Source of the DNA: Bolinopsis microptera | Taxonomy: Eukaryota; Ctenophora; Tentaculata; Lobata; Bolinopsidae | Reading direction: 5' to 3' | Assembly (NCBI RefSeq): GCF_026151205.1 | Contig: NC_087080.1 | Location: forward strand, 8,459,720 to 8,523,719 | DNA length: 64,000 bases | Shown here: positions 33,618 to 46,700 of the stretch, one piece after another | Layout: each line of letters starts with the position of its first letter | Position numbering within the stretch: position 1 is the stretch's first letter | Program-made: the position numbers and the translations under genes | Notes under the pieces: generated by a model | Told to the model about the DNA's origin: nothing | Databases searched by the model: none | What the model saw: the letters and a program-made list of their open reading frames with translations, nothing else

Positions 33618-36600
33618 CTATCGGGTCATCAGAACGGCTGACCACCCGTGCAGCGAAGTTGCTGTCTTTTCTGCGCTCCAGTTCAATAACGAATTCCCGT
33701 TCTGGCAACAATATCCAGTAACAGGAGGTTCGTCCGGAATAGATGTAACAAACTCCGTCAACAATGACTTGAAGCGTAGGGGGTCCTCGATAAGGTGCAG
33801 GTTTGCGGGAATGATATTCCACAATCGAGGCCCCATCACTACAAATGAGCTGTCAAAGATCGATTGATTCCTTTGGCTACTGGACGTTGACAAGCTAGGG
33901 ACTACTGCTTTCTGGCCATAACGGAGTGTATCTGTAAACTGAACGTTGACATCATTAGGACACTTCTTGTGTAGGATCTTCCACATATGAATGATAGTGT
34001 AACGTTCTCTCCTCCGTTGAAGTGACATCAATTTTAAGGCCTTCAGTCTCTGCCAATAGTTCAGATGTTGCACACCATGTATTTTGGACGTAAATGTACG
34101 TTGTACTCCCTCTAGCTCAGCGATATCAGCTTGCTTAGTTGAATTCCAGAGGGGACAACAGTACTCGAGATGGCTTCTGACTAATGACTTGTAGAGGGTC
34201 AGCATAGTGATCTTGTTTCTCGATCTAAAAGCGCTCAGAACCCAAGAGGCAACTTTACGGGCACGATCTGCTATCATAGTAACATGGGAGCTCCAAGACA
34301 AGTCCGCCGAGATCAAAACCCCCAGGTCTTTGACTGAATCCGTAGGGTACATTATGTTACCATGCGAAACTTGATAAGTTTGCGTCAGGATGGCAAACGG
34401 GAGGTCTTGCAAGCTGTTTCGGGGACAGTGTTTGTGCACACGTATCTCAAATTTATCCTCATGCAATGACATGTTATTGCATCTTGCCCAGTCGATGACA
34501 GATTTGAGATCATTTTGCAGTATACTTGCATCTTCAAGTGTATAGATGTGCCTCAAAATCCGTGTATCGTCAGCAAAGAATCTAATGACACATCCTGTGA
34601 TGCACAGCTTCATGTCATTAATGAACAAAATGAATAGCAGCGGGCCCAAAACTGTACCCTGTGGCACTCCGCTTATGATTGCTGCAGCAAGTGATGACAT
34701 CCCGTCCAACACAACACACTGTGTGCGGTCACTTAAGAAGGATTCGATCCACGACACCACCTTTTCGTGAATTCCCATTCTTCTAAGCTTCTTAATAAGC
34801 AGTCGGTGATCCACTTTATCAAATGCTTTCGCAAAGTCAAGGTATATGGCGTCAGTATCAGCGTTTTTCACCAATCCTTGAACAATGTCATCAACGTGAC
34901 TGAGCAGTTGGGTGAGACAGCTCCGCCCAGATCGAAAGCCATGTTGATTATCACAGAGTAATCCGTTCTTCTCTATGAAGCTAACCATCTTGCCACGCAG
35001 TAGGTATGCGTTCGCACACTTTTATAACGTGAGATGTGAGCGCCACCGGCCGGTAGTTGACAGCTTTCGCCCGATCACCCTTTTTGTATAGAGGAGTGAT
35101 GTAGGTATCTTTGTAGAACTTAGGTACTTCACCACGCTCAAAGGATTCGCTCCAGATGAGCCGTATCGGCTCGCACATCTCTTTTGCACAGCTCTTTAAG
35201 AGGATAGCAGGTATTCCATCAGGTCCGCTAGCAGAGTTAGGAGGAATATTCCCAATTGCAGATATGATATCGTCATCCATGATGCAAAAATCTTCAAGAG
35301 TTTGCGGATGTTCGATCATAGGTAACGGGAAATCTGGGTCCTTGATATCAGGAGAGCTTGGATCACTGAACACGGAGCTAAACTGCTCCTGAAGTAAGTC
35401 CGCCATCTGCTTTGTGTCAGTAGTGATCTCCTGGTTTGCATCAAATAGCATGTTAATACTGGATTTGATAGTTGAGAGGGATCGGGCATAACTATAGAAG
35501 AACTTCGGATTACTTTTAATCTTCTCGATGGCTCTATTCTCCTTCTCATCTAGTTTCTTGGTATGTGCAGTCATGATGTCGTACTGTAAGAGTGCAACTT
35601 TATTCCTGACTGCCTTGATCTGGTCTTCTGAAGCATTCTTGTCAATTAATGCTTGGAGTCGTGCTTTTTGCCGGTTGCATTTCCGTCTCAACGCGTTGCT
35701 GTGCTTAGGACGTCCAGAGGGCACCGATTTCTGAGGAACACACGAACAGCAAATCTGGAACAGGGTCTCCGTAAAAAGAGCAGGAAACTCCTCAAAGGAG
35801 CATGAGTCACGAAGCTGAGACCAGTTAACTTCCTGTAACTCCTCCTTTAGTGCATCAAAATCCGCCTTAAAAAAGTCAAGAGACCTGAAGCTACTTTCGT
35901 CAAACTTAGGGATGGTAGCCTCCTTTCGGGATAGCGGATTGGTAGCGAGCATAACATCCACCAGATGATGGTCAGACAGTGAGGTAGCTTGTGCCTGAAC
36001 ATTAGTAACAAGTCTGCTGTTATTCGTGATGAACAAGTCTAGAACATTGTTACCTCTGGTTGGACAAAGGACGTATTGACTCAGCAGATGCTTGGCCATG
36101 AAGTTGAGAAGGGAGTGAGCTGATAGCTGAGTCTCACTGGAACCTCCTGACGACACGGATACAGTCTGCCAGTCTATTGAGGGTAAGTTGTAGTCACCTG
36201 TGAGCATAATATCGTAGCTTTCATCATTAACACGGTGAATACACGTGGAGATAAACTCCAAAAGTGAGCTGAAACTGCTGAGGGGGGCATTTGGGGGTCG
36301 ATAAGCCACTACAACACATGTATTAATCGTGCTGAATCTGCAAAATAAACCCTCGCAGGTACCATCATCAAACGTATCACACTCACTTACAGGTATGTTG
36401 ATGTGGGAATAGAGCAAAACTCCGCCTCCGACCCGCCCACTTCGGTCACATCGGGAGACTGTATACCCTGGAACATGTAGTTGGGCATCAGCCATATAGG
36501 GTTTGAGCCAAGTCTCAGTGAGCGCTACAAAAGGTAAGGAATGATTTCTCGCTCGTTCATCGTTAATGTAAGCGGAAATATCGGGCACCTTCCAACGGCT

Positions 36601-36624
36601 TGTACTTGAAGCGCTCGGATTCAT
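33618..36624 (-). CDS. LINE ORF2: AP-type endonuclease and reverse transcriptase, one frameshift
   Basis: Starts at the ATG at 36624, 11 bases after the ORF1 stop and in a different frame. The endonuclease half shows LTETWLKPY, VVVAYRPPN, LTGDYNLPSIDW and SDHHLV. The reverse transcriptase half shows DAIYLDFAKAFDKVDH, SGVPQGTVLGPLLFILFIND and the catalytic FADD. The protein nicks target DNA and copies the element RNA onto the cut end. One frame change lies near 35005-35015, between VIKVCER and the RGKMVSFIEKN segment (by family pattern one extra base). Apart from that the ~1000-residue chain is intact, so the copy is young. All family motifs are present. Confidence 0.92.
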
Positions 36625-36635
36625 GGACTGCACGT

Positions 36636-37757
36636 TTAAGACAAGGCATGAGGAATAGTGGGCACGTTCTGCATCATCTGGGCATGGGTAGGGAGCAGAG
36701 GTGTCGGATAGGGGTACTGGCGCTGTGGGTACGCCAATCCTGACTGAAGGTGTGGTGGGGGAAACTGGTATTGAGGGTTGGGGCGGAGACTGGCACGGAT
36801 TTCCGAGATTTCCCGAGTGAAGCAGGTTTGCATCCTGTCCATCAGTCTCGCTAACTCTAAAAAAGAAGCCCCATAATCAGCAACTGAGATAGAATCCTTG
36901 GAATCCTGGGTAGCTGTAGGGGCGGGGGCAGCTTTATCACCTTTCTTGGGCCGAGGAGCATCACCATTCTCCTTTCTCCGGGTCCCTTTCAGGTGGATAA
37001 ATGTGCACTCTGAGTTAGTACACAGCTTGTATTTGACAGAGAACTTACAGAGCACGGGATGAAAGAACTTGCAGCTGGAACCCTTATTGTAACCGAAGTT
37101 ACGCTGAGTACCAAAGCGGCAGTACTTATCACAGTATCTAGGGTGTTCGAACTCACAGACACGTCCTTCATGTTCTTTCTTCCCCCTTAAACCATGCGGA
37201 CATTTTCCTCGCTTATACTTCTCACACACCCGTTCTCTGACAACTTTATCCAGTTTTGAGTTGAGATCATTAAGATTTAACTTCTCCTGGTTCTCCTTGA
37301 AAGATTCCGATGTTTCGTTGTGAGGCAAGGAAACTTGCGAAGAAGATATAGTGTCAGCATTAAGTCTCGCAAGGATAGCGGGGTCCGTGATACTCACGCT
37401 ATCATGGGGAGTTTTCCTCTTTCTAGACACAATAGGCACACTAGACTCGTTGCAAGATTTGCACAGCCAAACGTAGCTAGAAGGTAGGTCTATCGAAGCC
37501 TGAGTTAAAACATCATGTAAACCAGATACAACAGCACAATCGTGAGATCCCCGAAAACACATATGGCAGTGAAAAAGCGGTTTCTGTTCCGGCTCGAGAT
37601 CTATCACGTATTTCTGGTTACACTCCGGGCATTGTGAGGGGAGCAAAGCGTTTAACCGGAACAGTATTCTACTGGCAAGTGTTTCCTTTGTGTAAATCTT
37701 ATTACGATCACTGTCAGCTAAGTTAATACACACAAATTCAGCACAATGCTCCAACAT
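36636..37757 (-). CDS. LINE ORF1: zinc-finger RNA-binding protein
   Basis: 373 residues. Near the N-terminus, Cys/His pairs CPEC (43-46), CHMC (64-67) and CKSC (99-102) make a PHD-like zinc module. Residues ~178-256 carry successive CCCH-type fingers (YKRGKCPHGLRGK, CRFGT...NKGSSCKFFHP, LCTNSECTFIHLKGTRR). This set is typical of ORF1 in CR1-like elements of aquatic invertebrates. A short helical stretch (FLELARLMDRM) and a Pro/Tyr/Gln-rich tail follow. It should coat the element RNA. Intact, with no stop. Confidence 0.85.
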   Translation of the reverse strand: MLEHCAEFVCINLADSDRNKIYTKETLASRILFRLNALLPSQCPECNQKYVIDLEPEQKPLFHCHMCFRGSHDCAVVSGLHDVLTQASIDLPSSYVWLCKSCNESSVPIVSRKRKTPHDSVSITDPAILARLNADTISSSQVSLPHNETSESFKENQEKLNLNDLNSKLDKVVRERVCEKYKRGKCPHGLRGKKEHEGRVCEFEHPRYCDKYCRFGTQRNFGYNKGSSCKFFHPVLCKFSVKYKLCTNSECTFIHLKGTRRKENGDAPRPKKGDKAAPAPTATQDSKDSISVADYGASFLELARLMDRMQTCFTREISEIRASLRPNPQYQFPPPHLQSGLAYPQRQYPYPTPLLPTHAQMMQNVPTIPHALS

Positions 37758-38210
37758 TTCAAGATTAGACGACTTTAATGCTTTGAGATTTTTAGCTCGC
37801 TATTTTGAATGATCAAACTTCGAGATGACTTGTTTTACTATTTTGTTCGTTCCCGCACGGAGAAGCAAGTTCCCGATCGATAATTCATTCGATAACTCTA
37901 TTTCAGATAATGTACAACCACTTGTGTATAGCCACACTCACAGTACAATGTATGCACAATGATAGCACAGTGCGATTATCAACAACTGATAAGAGAGCGA
38001 CTAAATCAACGCAAAAGCAATTATGTAATATTGATCTTCGATTTTAGAATCCTAGGGCCGGGATGGGATAATATACAAATTGAACGTTTTTTCTTTTAAA
38101 ATAAAAAAGACCTGAAACTCAGGAAAAATATGACTCCAGCCCCCTCCCATGAAACTTGCATTTATTTTTGCATCAACCTGAATTCACGAACTGTGCAACA
38201 TAATACTTAC

Positions 38211-39554
38211 TATACTATTTTATACTATTTTATACTATTTTATACTATTTTATACTATTTTATACTATTTTATACTATTTTATACTATTTTATACTATTT
38301 TATACTATTTTATACTATTTTATACTATTTTATACTATTTTATACTATTTTATACTATTTTATACTATTTTATACTATTTTATACTATTTTATACTATTT
38401 TATACTATTTTATACTATTTTATACTATTTTATACTATTTTATACTATTTTATACTATTTTATACTATTTTATACTATTTTATACTATTTTATACTATTT
38501 TATACTATTTTATACTATTTTATACTATTTTATACTATTTTATACTATTTTATACTATTTTATACTATTTTATACTATTTTATACTATTTTATACTATTT
38601 TATACTATTTTATACTATTTTATACTATTTTATACTATTTTATACTATTTTATACTATTTTATACTATTTTATACTATTTTATACTATTTTATACTATTT
38701 TATACTATTTTATACTATTTTATACTATTTTATACTATTTTATACTATTTTATACTATTTTATACTATTTTATACTATTTTATACTATTTTATACTATTT
38801 TATACTATTTTATACTATTTTATACTATTTTATACTATTTTATACTATTTTATACTATTTTATACTATTTTATACTATTTTATACTATTTTATACTATTT
38901 TATACTATTTTATACTATTTTATACTATTTTATACTATTTTATACTATTTTATACTATTTTATACTATTTTATACTATTTTATACTATTTTATACTATTT
39001 TATACTATTTTATACTATTTTATACTATTTTATACTATTTTATACTATTTTATACTATTTTATACTATTTTATACTATTTTATACTATTTTATACTATTT
39101 TATACTATTTTATACTATTTTATACTATTTTATACTATTTTATACTATTTTATACTATTTTATACTATTTTATACTATTTTATACTATTTTATACTATTT
39201 TATACTATTTTATACTATTTTATACTATTTTATACTATTTTACACTATTTTATACTATTTTATACTATTTTATACTATTTTATACTATTTTATACTATTT
39301 TATACTATTTTATACTATTTTATACTATTTTATACTATTTTATACTATTTTATACTATTTTATACTATTTTATACTATTTTATACTATTTTATACTATTT
39401 TATACTATTTTATACTATTTTATACTATTTTATACTATTTTATACTATTTTATACTATTTTATACTATTTTATACTATTTTATACTATTTTATACTATTT
39501 TATACTATTTTATACTATTTTATACTATTTTATACTATTTTATACTATTTTATA
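38211..39554. repeat. 134 exact copies of a 10-bp satellite (TATACTATTT)
   Basis: A 1.34-kb run of TATACTATTT with only one substitution seen (TACACTATTT at 39241). The open frame across it is a by-product of period 10 (three units equal ten codons). The flanks are unrelated AT-rich DNA, with the LINE 5' end ~150 bp to the left. Confidence 0.98.
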
Positions 39555-40705
39555 TAACATCTTTGGTTTTATGTGTACGATTTATAACCAAAAGTCGTTC
39601 CACTCCACGAACGAAAGGCGACCATGAAGCCATAAGTGTACAATTTTAGTCATCCCGATTCCACTTTTTTTGTTTTTAATGTTTCGTTAAGATTATATAT
39701 TTGTTTACAAAATACTATTAAGTCAAACATGTAATACGGATAAATACGACTTTAAGCATTGACTGTTTCTGAAATTTACTTTCTGAATCAATATTTAGTT
39801 AGTTTGAATCTACAAATAGATTAAATTGATTTTACCTTTCAACAAATATAACAAAAAATATTGCAAAAGCAAAAGTAATAATATTCTTTTTCGTACCGGT
39901 CACTTGTCACCTCGTTACCCTAGGTTACGAATTCACCGTCGCGTACGGTAATATAAATGTTCCTTGTTAACTGAAATACAAATCAACCCAACTCAACCAT
40001 GCCCGAACGTTGAAATTGAAATGAAGTGTGCTCGCATATTTCTGCAGCATTATCCTATTATCGTATACCAGAAGTCATTTTGTCATCTATATTTTCTATA
40101 TTTATATGGACACTATATATGATCGTTGATGCAGCTATTTTGGCCTGCATTTAACTGCTAGTTCGAGTTCCTTGGGCGAGAATCAATGTGAATTGGCTTT
40201 ATCATTAAAAATAACTGAACAAAGGGGCCACTACCCTCTCCCCCTATTTTAATTTTACTACCACATGGGAGAGTAAAATCTCAAGTCACAAAAAGTGTAA
40301 CTTAACACCATGTGGATTGTGGCCTTTCTTCATCCTCACCATCATCTCAATTTTTAATTTTCGTATTTCGATTGCTGTTGGGTAAATATATCGTTTTTTT
40401 GCTTATTTTCATTTTCTATTGTTTCATATCAAAATGGATACGTTTCTACTTCATGATCTTACTGCTTAGAATAATAAGACTCGTAACTTCTTTTTTTTTA
40501 ACGCTAGCCATTACACCCGAAATCATTCTCTTATCAAAACCAGAATAAAACGTAGAGGTTCGTGTTTAATTGTCATGCTGTAATGTATGTACTGATGCGG
40601 CTTTAAAAATTGACTTATCGTTCTTTTATTTATATTTTTCCACTTCAAGCGCTAAGGAATAAAAAGACGTTGCAAGAACTGCGATAAACATTCTAGGAGC
40701 TGGCT
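39555..40705. other. Upstream region of the Ig-array gene
   Basis: AT-rich, without exons I can support. It should include the promoter of the gene starting at 40706. No clear TATA or initiator could be singled out among many AT-rich words. Confidence 0.45.
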
Positions 40706-43700
40706 ATGCTACGAAACTTGCTTTTCAGTGTGTTAGTACTTCAGGCTCTTCACGACTTCAGAGGTTAGTCAAAGTGAAGCGAAAGCGAGCTAACGTTCAT
40801 TTCTATAGTTTACGTATCCATTCGTTCCAGCAGCTCGAGAAATATCAAAGCAAGCAGGACCCTCGACTAAATCTGGACAGGCTTATTTTGTATCTACAAC
40901 ATGCGAAGACATTTATTTTAATCATTGCGACAATCCATCAATTAACGGTATATGTTCAATATGGAGCGCTAGTGCCCATTTTATTTCCGATCAGTGAACG
41001 TGATATAAAAGTTCAACTGTATCGTTCACTCTGAGGAGGATGAGATGGAGTCTACCCTTGGTTTTTACTGAATAGAAACAGAGTTTTCTAAAAGTAAATT
41101 AGTGTCACAAACCTTATAAACTCTCCAAGCACCAAGCTTTACTCTAAATGAAATCTCCGTCAGGACTCATAACTTTATAAGTTCCAAGATCTTCGTATTT
41201 TATCGCCTCAAAAAAAATCTTTATCAATTTCTTATCACAACTAACACATCGTATCCGCAGCGACGAGTTGTGATCCACTAACGGGAAATGTCGACAACAT
41301 GGTTCCCGCCCAAGATACTTACGCTTTAAACGATCAAGCCACAGTAACGTGCCTAACGAACTATATAGTTTCCTGGGCAGCATCTGCAGCTGATAACAGT
41401 GCAGAGATAAAATGTGGAGCTGGTGATTCATGGGCTCCTGAGCCCTTGGTAGATAGTTTTAGTGATGCTGTTGAATGTGTTGGTGAGTGTTTTCTTACTT
41501 GTTTTAATAGTAATACATTATATGCAAGTGTTTTCTAGCTCAGTTTATTGATTAAGTGAGTGTTAGTTATTCATTTTATTGATTAGTGTTTGTTGCCAAT
41601 TGAATAGTTTTTTTAGATAGGTGAGTGTTTAATTAGAGAGTTTAAACTTAGTTTTGATATTAATTTCGATCGTGAATTTTGCCAAATTTCTGTGACATTT
41701 GGTGTTTTTGTGCTGTGCTGATTGCTGAATTATGATGCCACTCGCTTGATAGAGTACTTTTTTTTGATCTTTTCTTACTGTGTTTTGGGTCAAGGTACTG
41801 AAGTCTATTTTTTCTTATATTTTATAGTAATCTGAATATTTTCTTCAGAATGTAATAGTGCTGTGTCCTGTACGGACGGAACGTGCAACGCTGGAGTGTG
41901 CGAATGTAATGACGGTTATGAGAAGTCTGATATTAGCGATCCAAGATTATGCACCCTTGTAATTCAGTGTCCTGCACTTACTCTCACCAATCAAGCTGCT
42001 GATGTCACTGGACCATATGACCCAACCACTACAGTCACTGTTACGTGTAGTGCAGGATATTTTGTCGAAGGAGCAGCTGACACTGATACAGTACAAACTG
42101 TAACATGTAACCAAGGGGGAGCTTTTGATGTAGACCTAGCGCCGTGTGTTGGTGAGTTAATTTTGAATGGTAAATACTTAAAGTGAATGCAAATCAGTTT
42201 ATACCTTTGTATATACAATACCATGATGACTATTTCAATACAATCTGAATGTTATTTTCTTCTTCAGCATGTGCTGACGGCATATCAGACTGTACGGACG
42301 GAACATGCAACGCTGGAGTGTGCGAATGTAATGATGGTTATGAGAAGTCTGTTATTAGCGATCCAAGATTATGCACCCTAATTCAGTGTCCTGCACTGAC
42401 TGGTCTCACCGACCAGACTGTTGATGCCACTGGACCGTACGATTATAACACTCAGGTAACTGTCACGTGTGCAGATGGATACTATGTCGGAGAAGTTGGT
42501 ACTAAAGATCAAATATTAACTTGTGGTAGTTCGGGTGATTTGGAACCAGCCCTTGAGGCGTGTGTTGGTGAGTAAATATTAAAGATGATAAGAGTTAATT
42601 CATTTTTTCAAAACAGAGACACTGTACACAAAACTGTACATTCTGAAGTGGTGGTTTTATAGTCTTTGTAAATGTAAAGAGAACTGTTCACTGTTATTCA
42701 CTGCGCTCGAGTGTCGCGCATTTATTTCCATTAATAAAATATTTATTAAAAGAAGATACTGCTTTGACGTGATGGGGCGTAAATTGTCAATTTTTTATAA
42801 ATTTTTTCACAAATTGACAATTTCAATTGTTATGTGTTTTTTATTAGTGCTTTTAATAACTCTGGTTTTAAATCTGTCATATTTTCAGAGATTCCAGAGT
42901 GTGACGTATTAACCACTGATGTAAATGTGGTTGAAATGTCCCCCTTTAGTTCCGATTTCACTTACAGCGATGGTGCTAGTGCAGCAATCACTTGTTCTGA
43001 GAACTACATTATTTCCTGGGCTACATCTATAAATGATAACAAAGGGAAAGTTGAATGTGATGCTGGTAGTTTTGTTCCTGATCCCGTAGATGGATTCGCT
43101 GGTACAGTTGGATGTGTGGGTAAGTGCATTTGATGAAGACAATCCAAGGGGGCCTTGAATAGACTGTTGTTTTCCAAATAAGATGAAGAATGTGTTGATG
43201 GTTCTGTTTTTGGTTTCAACTAGGATCCTATTTAATACCCCCGACTTTCACGAAGTCCGTCGATTCGTATTTTATACGATATCTTTTATCTTAATGCGTT
43301 TTCGTTTGTCGAAGCCTGAATTTTTTGAGAAATATATTATATTACATTTTAGTTACCTTGTTCAATATTAAATTGAGTTGTTTTATATAATCTGTTACAA
43401 ATTGTGTCCTTCAGCCTGTATTGACAGTGTAGCGGAATGTGTAGATGGAACATGCACAGATGGAGTGTGTGTATGTGAAGCCAACCATGAGACGCCTAAC
43501 GATAATCCAAGACTGTGTACTATTATTCAGTGCGATTTCAAGTCTCTCTCCAATCAAGAAGCTAGTGCGGAAGGACCGTATGATGTAGACGCTGTGGTCA
43601 CTGTCACATGTACAGATGGATATCATGTCTCAGGAGGACCTAAAGATGTGGATGTACAAACATTGACCTGTGCAAACACAGGATATTTTGACGAACCCCT

Positions 43701-43714
43701 TATGCCGTGTGTCG
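40706..43714 (+). CDS. Exons 1-6: signal peptide and sushi/EGF modules
   Basis: Exons 40706-40763 (signal peptide), 41261-41482, 41849-42151, 42268-42567, 42889-43119 and 43415-43714, all joined in phase 1. Exons 2 and 5 each encode a sushi/CCP-like unit (ATVTCLTNYIVSWA; AAITCSENYIISWA). Exons 3, 4 and 6 each encode a short EGF-like unit (CTDGTCNAGVCECNDGYE) fused to a CCP-like unit (VTVTCSAGYFV; VTVTCADGYYV). Exons 3 and 4 are close duplicates, and the pair 5-6 repeats the pattern of 2-3, so this part grew by exon duplication. Cys spacing is shorter than in vertebrate sushi domains, so the domain calls rest on pattern only. Confidence 0.83.
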
Positions 43715-46700
43715 GTGAGTGAAAAAATACTAAAAGTAAAATATGTATACAACAATAAATATATGCTTTTGATTTAGTGATTGACACTTTAATGCTACCA
43801 ATTTATTCGAATAGCTTAAAATCTATCAGTCGTTTAATAGTTATGTTATCTTCATTCAGTGTGTGCTGACGATAGTGATTGTACTGAGGGAACATGCAAT
43901 AATAACAAAATATGTGAATGTGATGCAACTAGAGGTTTCAAGCTGGTAAGTGCATTTTCAAGGATACCTGGAACTCTGTAAAGTGAAAAGTCGTCAAAAA
44001 TGTCATTCTTATTTTCTTTGTGTATGGGTCATTTTGTAAGCAGACCACACTGTGGAGATGTGGCTGTTGTTAAACATTTTAGTTTACAAAATTCACACAA
44101 CCCTCAATTTACAATATAATTTTAGAAAGAAGATGATTTGAACGTCTGTGAGGAGGTTACTTGTCCTGATAATTACTGTGCCAATTGGGGCGAGTGTTCT
44201 GTTAAAGATCTTGAATTGGAGTGTGACTGTCCATTGGGAACAGAAGGAGACATATGTGATGAATTCACGTCGTAAGTTAAGACTAATAGTTGGTGGTGAT
44301 TTTTAAAATGATACTCATGTTACTGGATAATGTTGAATGTTGGAAATAACAAGACTTTGTACAATTTTATTTCATCTAACTTCCAATCACTGTTCGTAAA
44401 GTTATCAATATTTATTGTCTTATATTTAAGTTTTGTAAACAGGCAACAGCAACTTGTGATTTTTATTAAATTTCAGAGACCCCTGCGTCCCAGATCCCTG
44501 TAAAAACGGTGCAACATGTAGCCGTGTTATGACTAACCCTACGGACTTCACTAAACATGCGTGTGCCTGTACTGATGCTTTTAATGGGGACAGCTGCGAA
44601 TTTGCTAACAATTTCCATGTTGGGTTGGTAACCTTTCAGTTAGTTTTCTTTAAACTCAGTTGTTTTTGTGAGATTCACTTATGAATATCACACTGCTTCA
44701 AAAGTGACTTGAAATATAACTGTTTTTAAGCACAGTGACTCCAAAGTTTCCAAACCTTATATTTTCAGAGTTGGAGAGAAAGGTATCGAAATATCAGATA
44801 CGAGTGTGAATTCAGTCGAATTTGGCGTTGTTACTGCTAGTGGAGTAGGGGCGATGTATATTGCTTTATTAAAGGTTCGCTAATACAAATTATAATTCAT
44901 TCAGTTGATATTATGATCTTATAGAGATCGATCATTTTTAACAGGATCCCTATTATTTGACAGGGTCCCTGATTTCAAGGTCGGTTATCCACTGAAACTC
45001 ATTTTTGTTTATCCTATAAGAACGTACTGTGTACATCTATTTTATCATGCTGATGATATCGTTACCATACTGGCACGAAAACTTGGTACTGATTGTAAGG
45101 CTGTCTAATGGAGCTGCACATGATGACACTTTATTACAGGTGGTAGAAATGGATGGAAAAGAACATAAAGTCCTTCTGCTCAAGTCTGATGAAAGCACTA
45201 TTACGCTTAATGTAATTGGTGAAGAATCTGTAAAAATAGAGGGATTAACTTTAGACGGTAGCGTTGTAAGAGCCAAGATTCATGTTAATAGTGTTAGTAA
45301 ACTGCAGTTAGACGTAGCTGATAAGAGTGTTTCCACTGAACTTACTGTGAGTTTCATAAAATCATTGGCGATGGGTGGGACTGGATGTGCTTGGAATGAT
45401 GCCAGCTGCTCATTTGGAATATCTAGAATTTTCTACCACTCATTTGTAGGATACTTCGGAGTTATATCGATTGACGGAGATAAGAAGACTTTCGAAGATA
45501 TCTCAAGTATTAGTGCCAGTAAGTTACGCTATACTATTGTTAGATTTATCCCATCATTGATATATTTATCCCTTAAACTGGTACTCTTTTTAGAATAAAA
45601 TACTACGAGACCACTGACCAAAACTTTACATATTTCAGACGAAGCAGTAGCATCAGCGTTGGATTGTGCTACTTTCACTTGTGAAAATAGCGGAAAATGT
45701 GACTCTGCCTCTGGTCAAATAACCTGTTCATGTCCCGCGGGTATGGCTTAGTTTCGTTCATTAAGTATTGACTCATCTTGATCAGTCAGGAGTGAATTTC
45801 TATAATTTTTGTCGAAATAAGTAATTAGCGGAACTGCTTTCTAAGTGTTACATTCCGAATGTAGACAGTTGTTGGGAAATGAGAATTCCAAAACATTAAA
45901 GATGTGTTAAATTGTGCTGAAAAACCACCCTAATCACTAATCATAACGAGTACCGATTATCTCAGGATTCACAGGGTTTGACTGCGGCACCTATAATGGT
46001 GGTGTTTCGTTTAACGGATACACCAGTGACTTTAGTTTTGGTGCCACCACTGTGCCGATAGTCGAAGGAGATCAAACTGTGTCAATCGGTAAGATAGCTG
46101 AAATTAATAAACTTACCCAGAAGCATATTTCTTTAATTGGATACTGGTCGTTATTCATTCATATTTCAACGCTAGATTTAATCATTTGATGCAAATAATA
46201 GATGAATCTGTTACTAACTTTAGTAAAGATGTTTGCTATATTTCACGACAAAGTTCGCTGAAATTCTTCTCTAGAGGAATTGATTGATTAATTAATGAAC
46301 TTTTCTGTAACAGTCAGGTTATGTTCAATGTTCATTGTTCGTACTAAGATTTGCTAAAATTTGTTAACTTTCAGATTTTGATAAATCTGCCGAAGAGATT
46401 GGCGAGATGGCTAACATAAAAGTTGGTGACTGTAACATAGTTCTCAAAGCAGCTGGAGGTAAAATTTTTACTTCTTATTCTTCATCACTGACATATTCAG
46501 TTCAGTTTCAGTACATTATACATTTAATTCAGCTATCAGTGACACATTAAACTCAGCTATAAGTAACATTTTTAGTTCAGTAGCACATTTAACCAAACGA
46601 CCCGGGTTTTTCTGATCGGTTTCCTATGTTGTATTTCCGTTGCATACTTACTCCAAACAGTCGTACAATCAATCCACTTAAAGACTTAAATTGTGCAGGA

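Larger units (their letters stand above)
33430..38060 (-). mobile_element. CR1-like non-LTR retrotransposon, nearly full length
   Basis: A leftward LINE with ORF1 (37757-36636), ORF2 (36624-33618), a short 3' tail to about 33430 and a 5' leader to about 38060. The order and the APE endonuclease plus reverse transcriptase content are those of the CR1/Jockey group. Ends are approximate because no target duplication was found. The 5' side abuts the 10-bp satellite region after ~150 bp. Confidence 0.88.

Noticed and set aside
38130-39557. 475-residue open frame over the 10-bp satellite
   Set aside because: A period-10 repeat without stops is open by chance; the Tyr/Ile/Leu/Phe repeat is an artefact.
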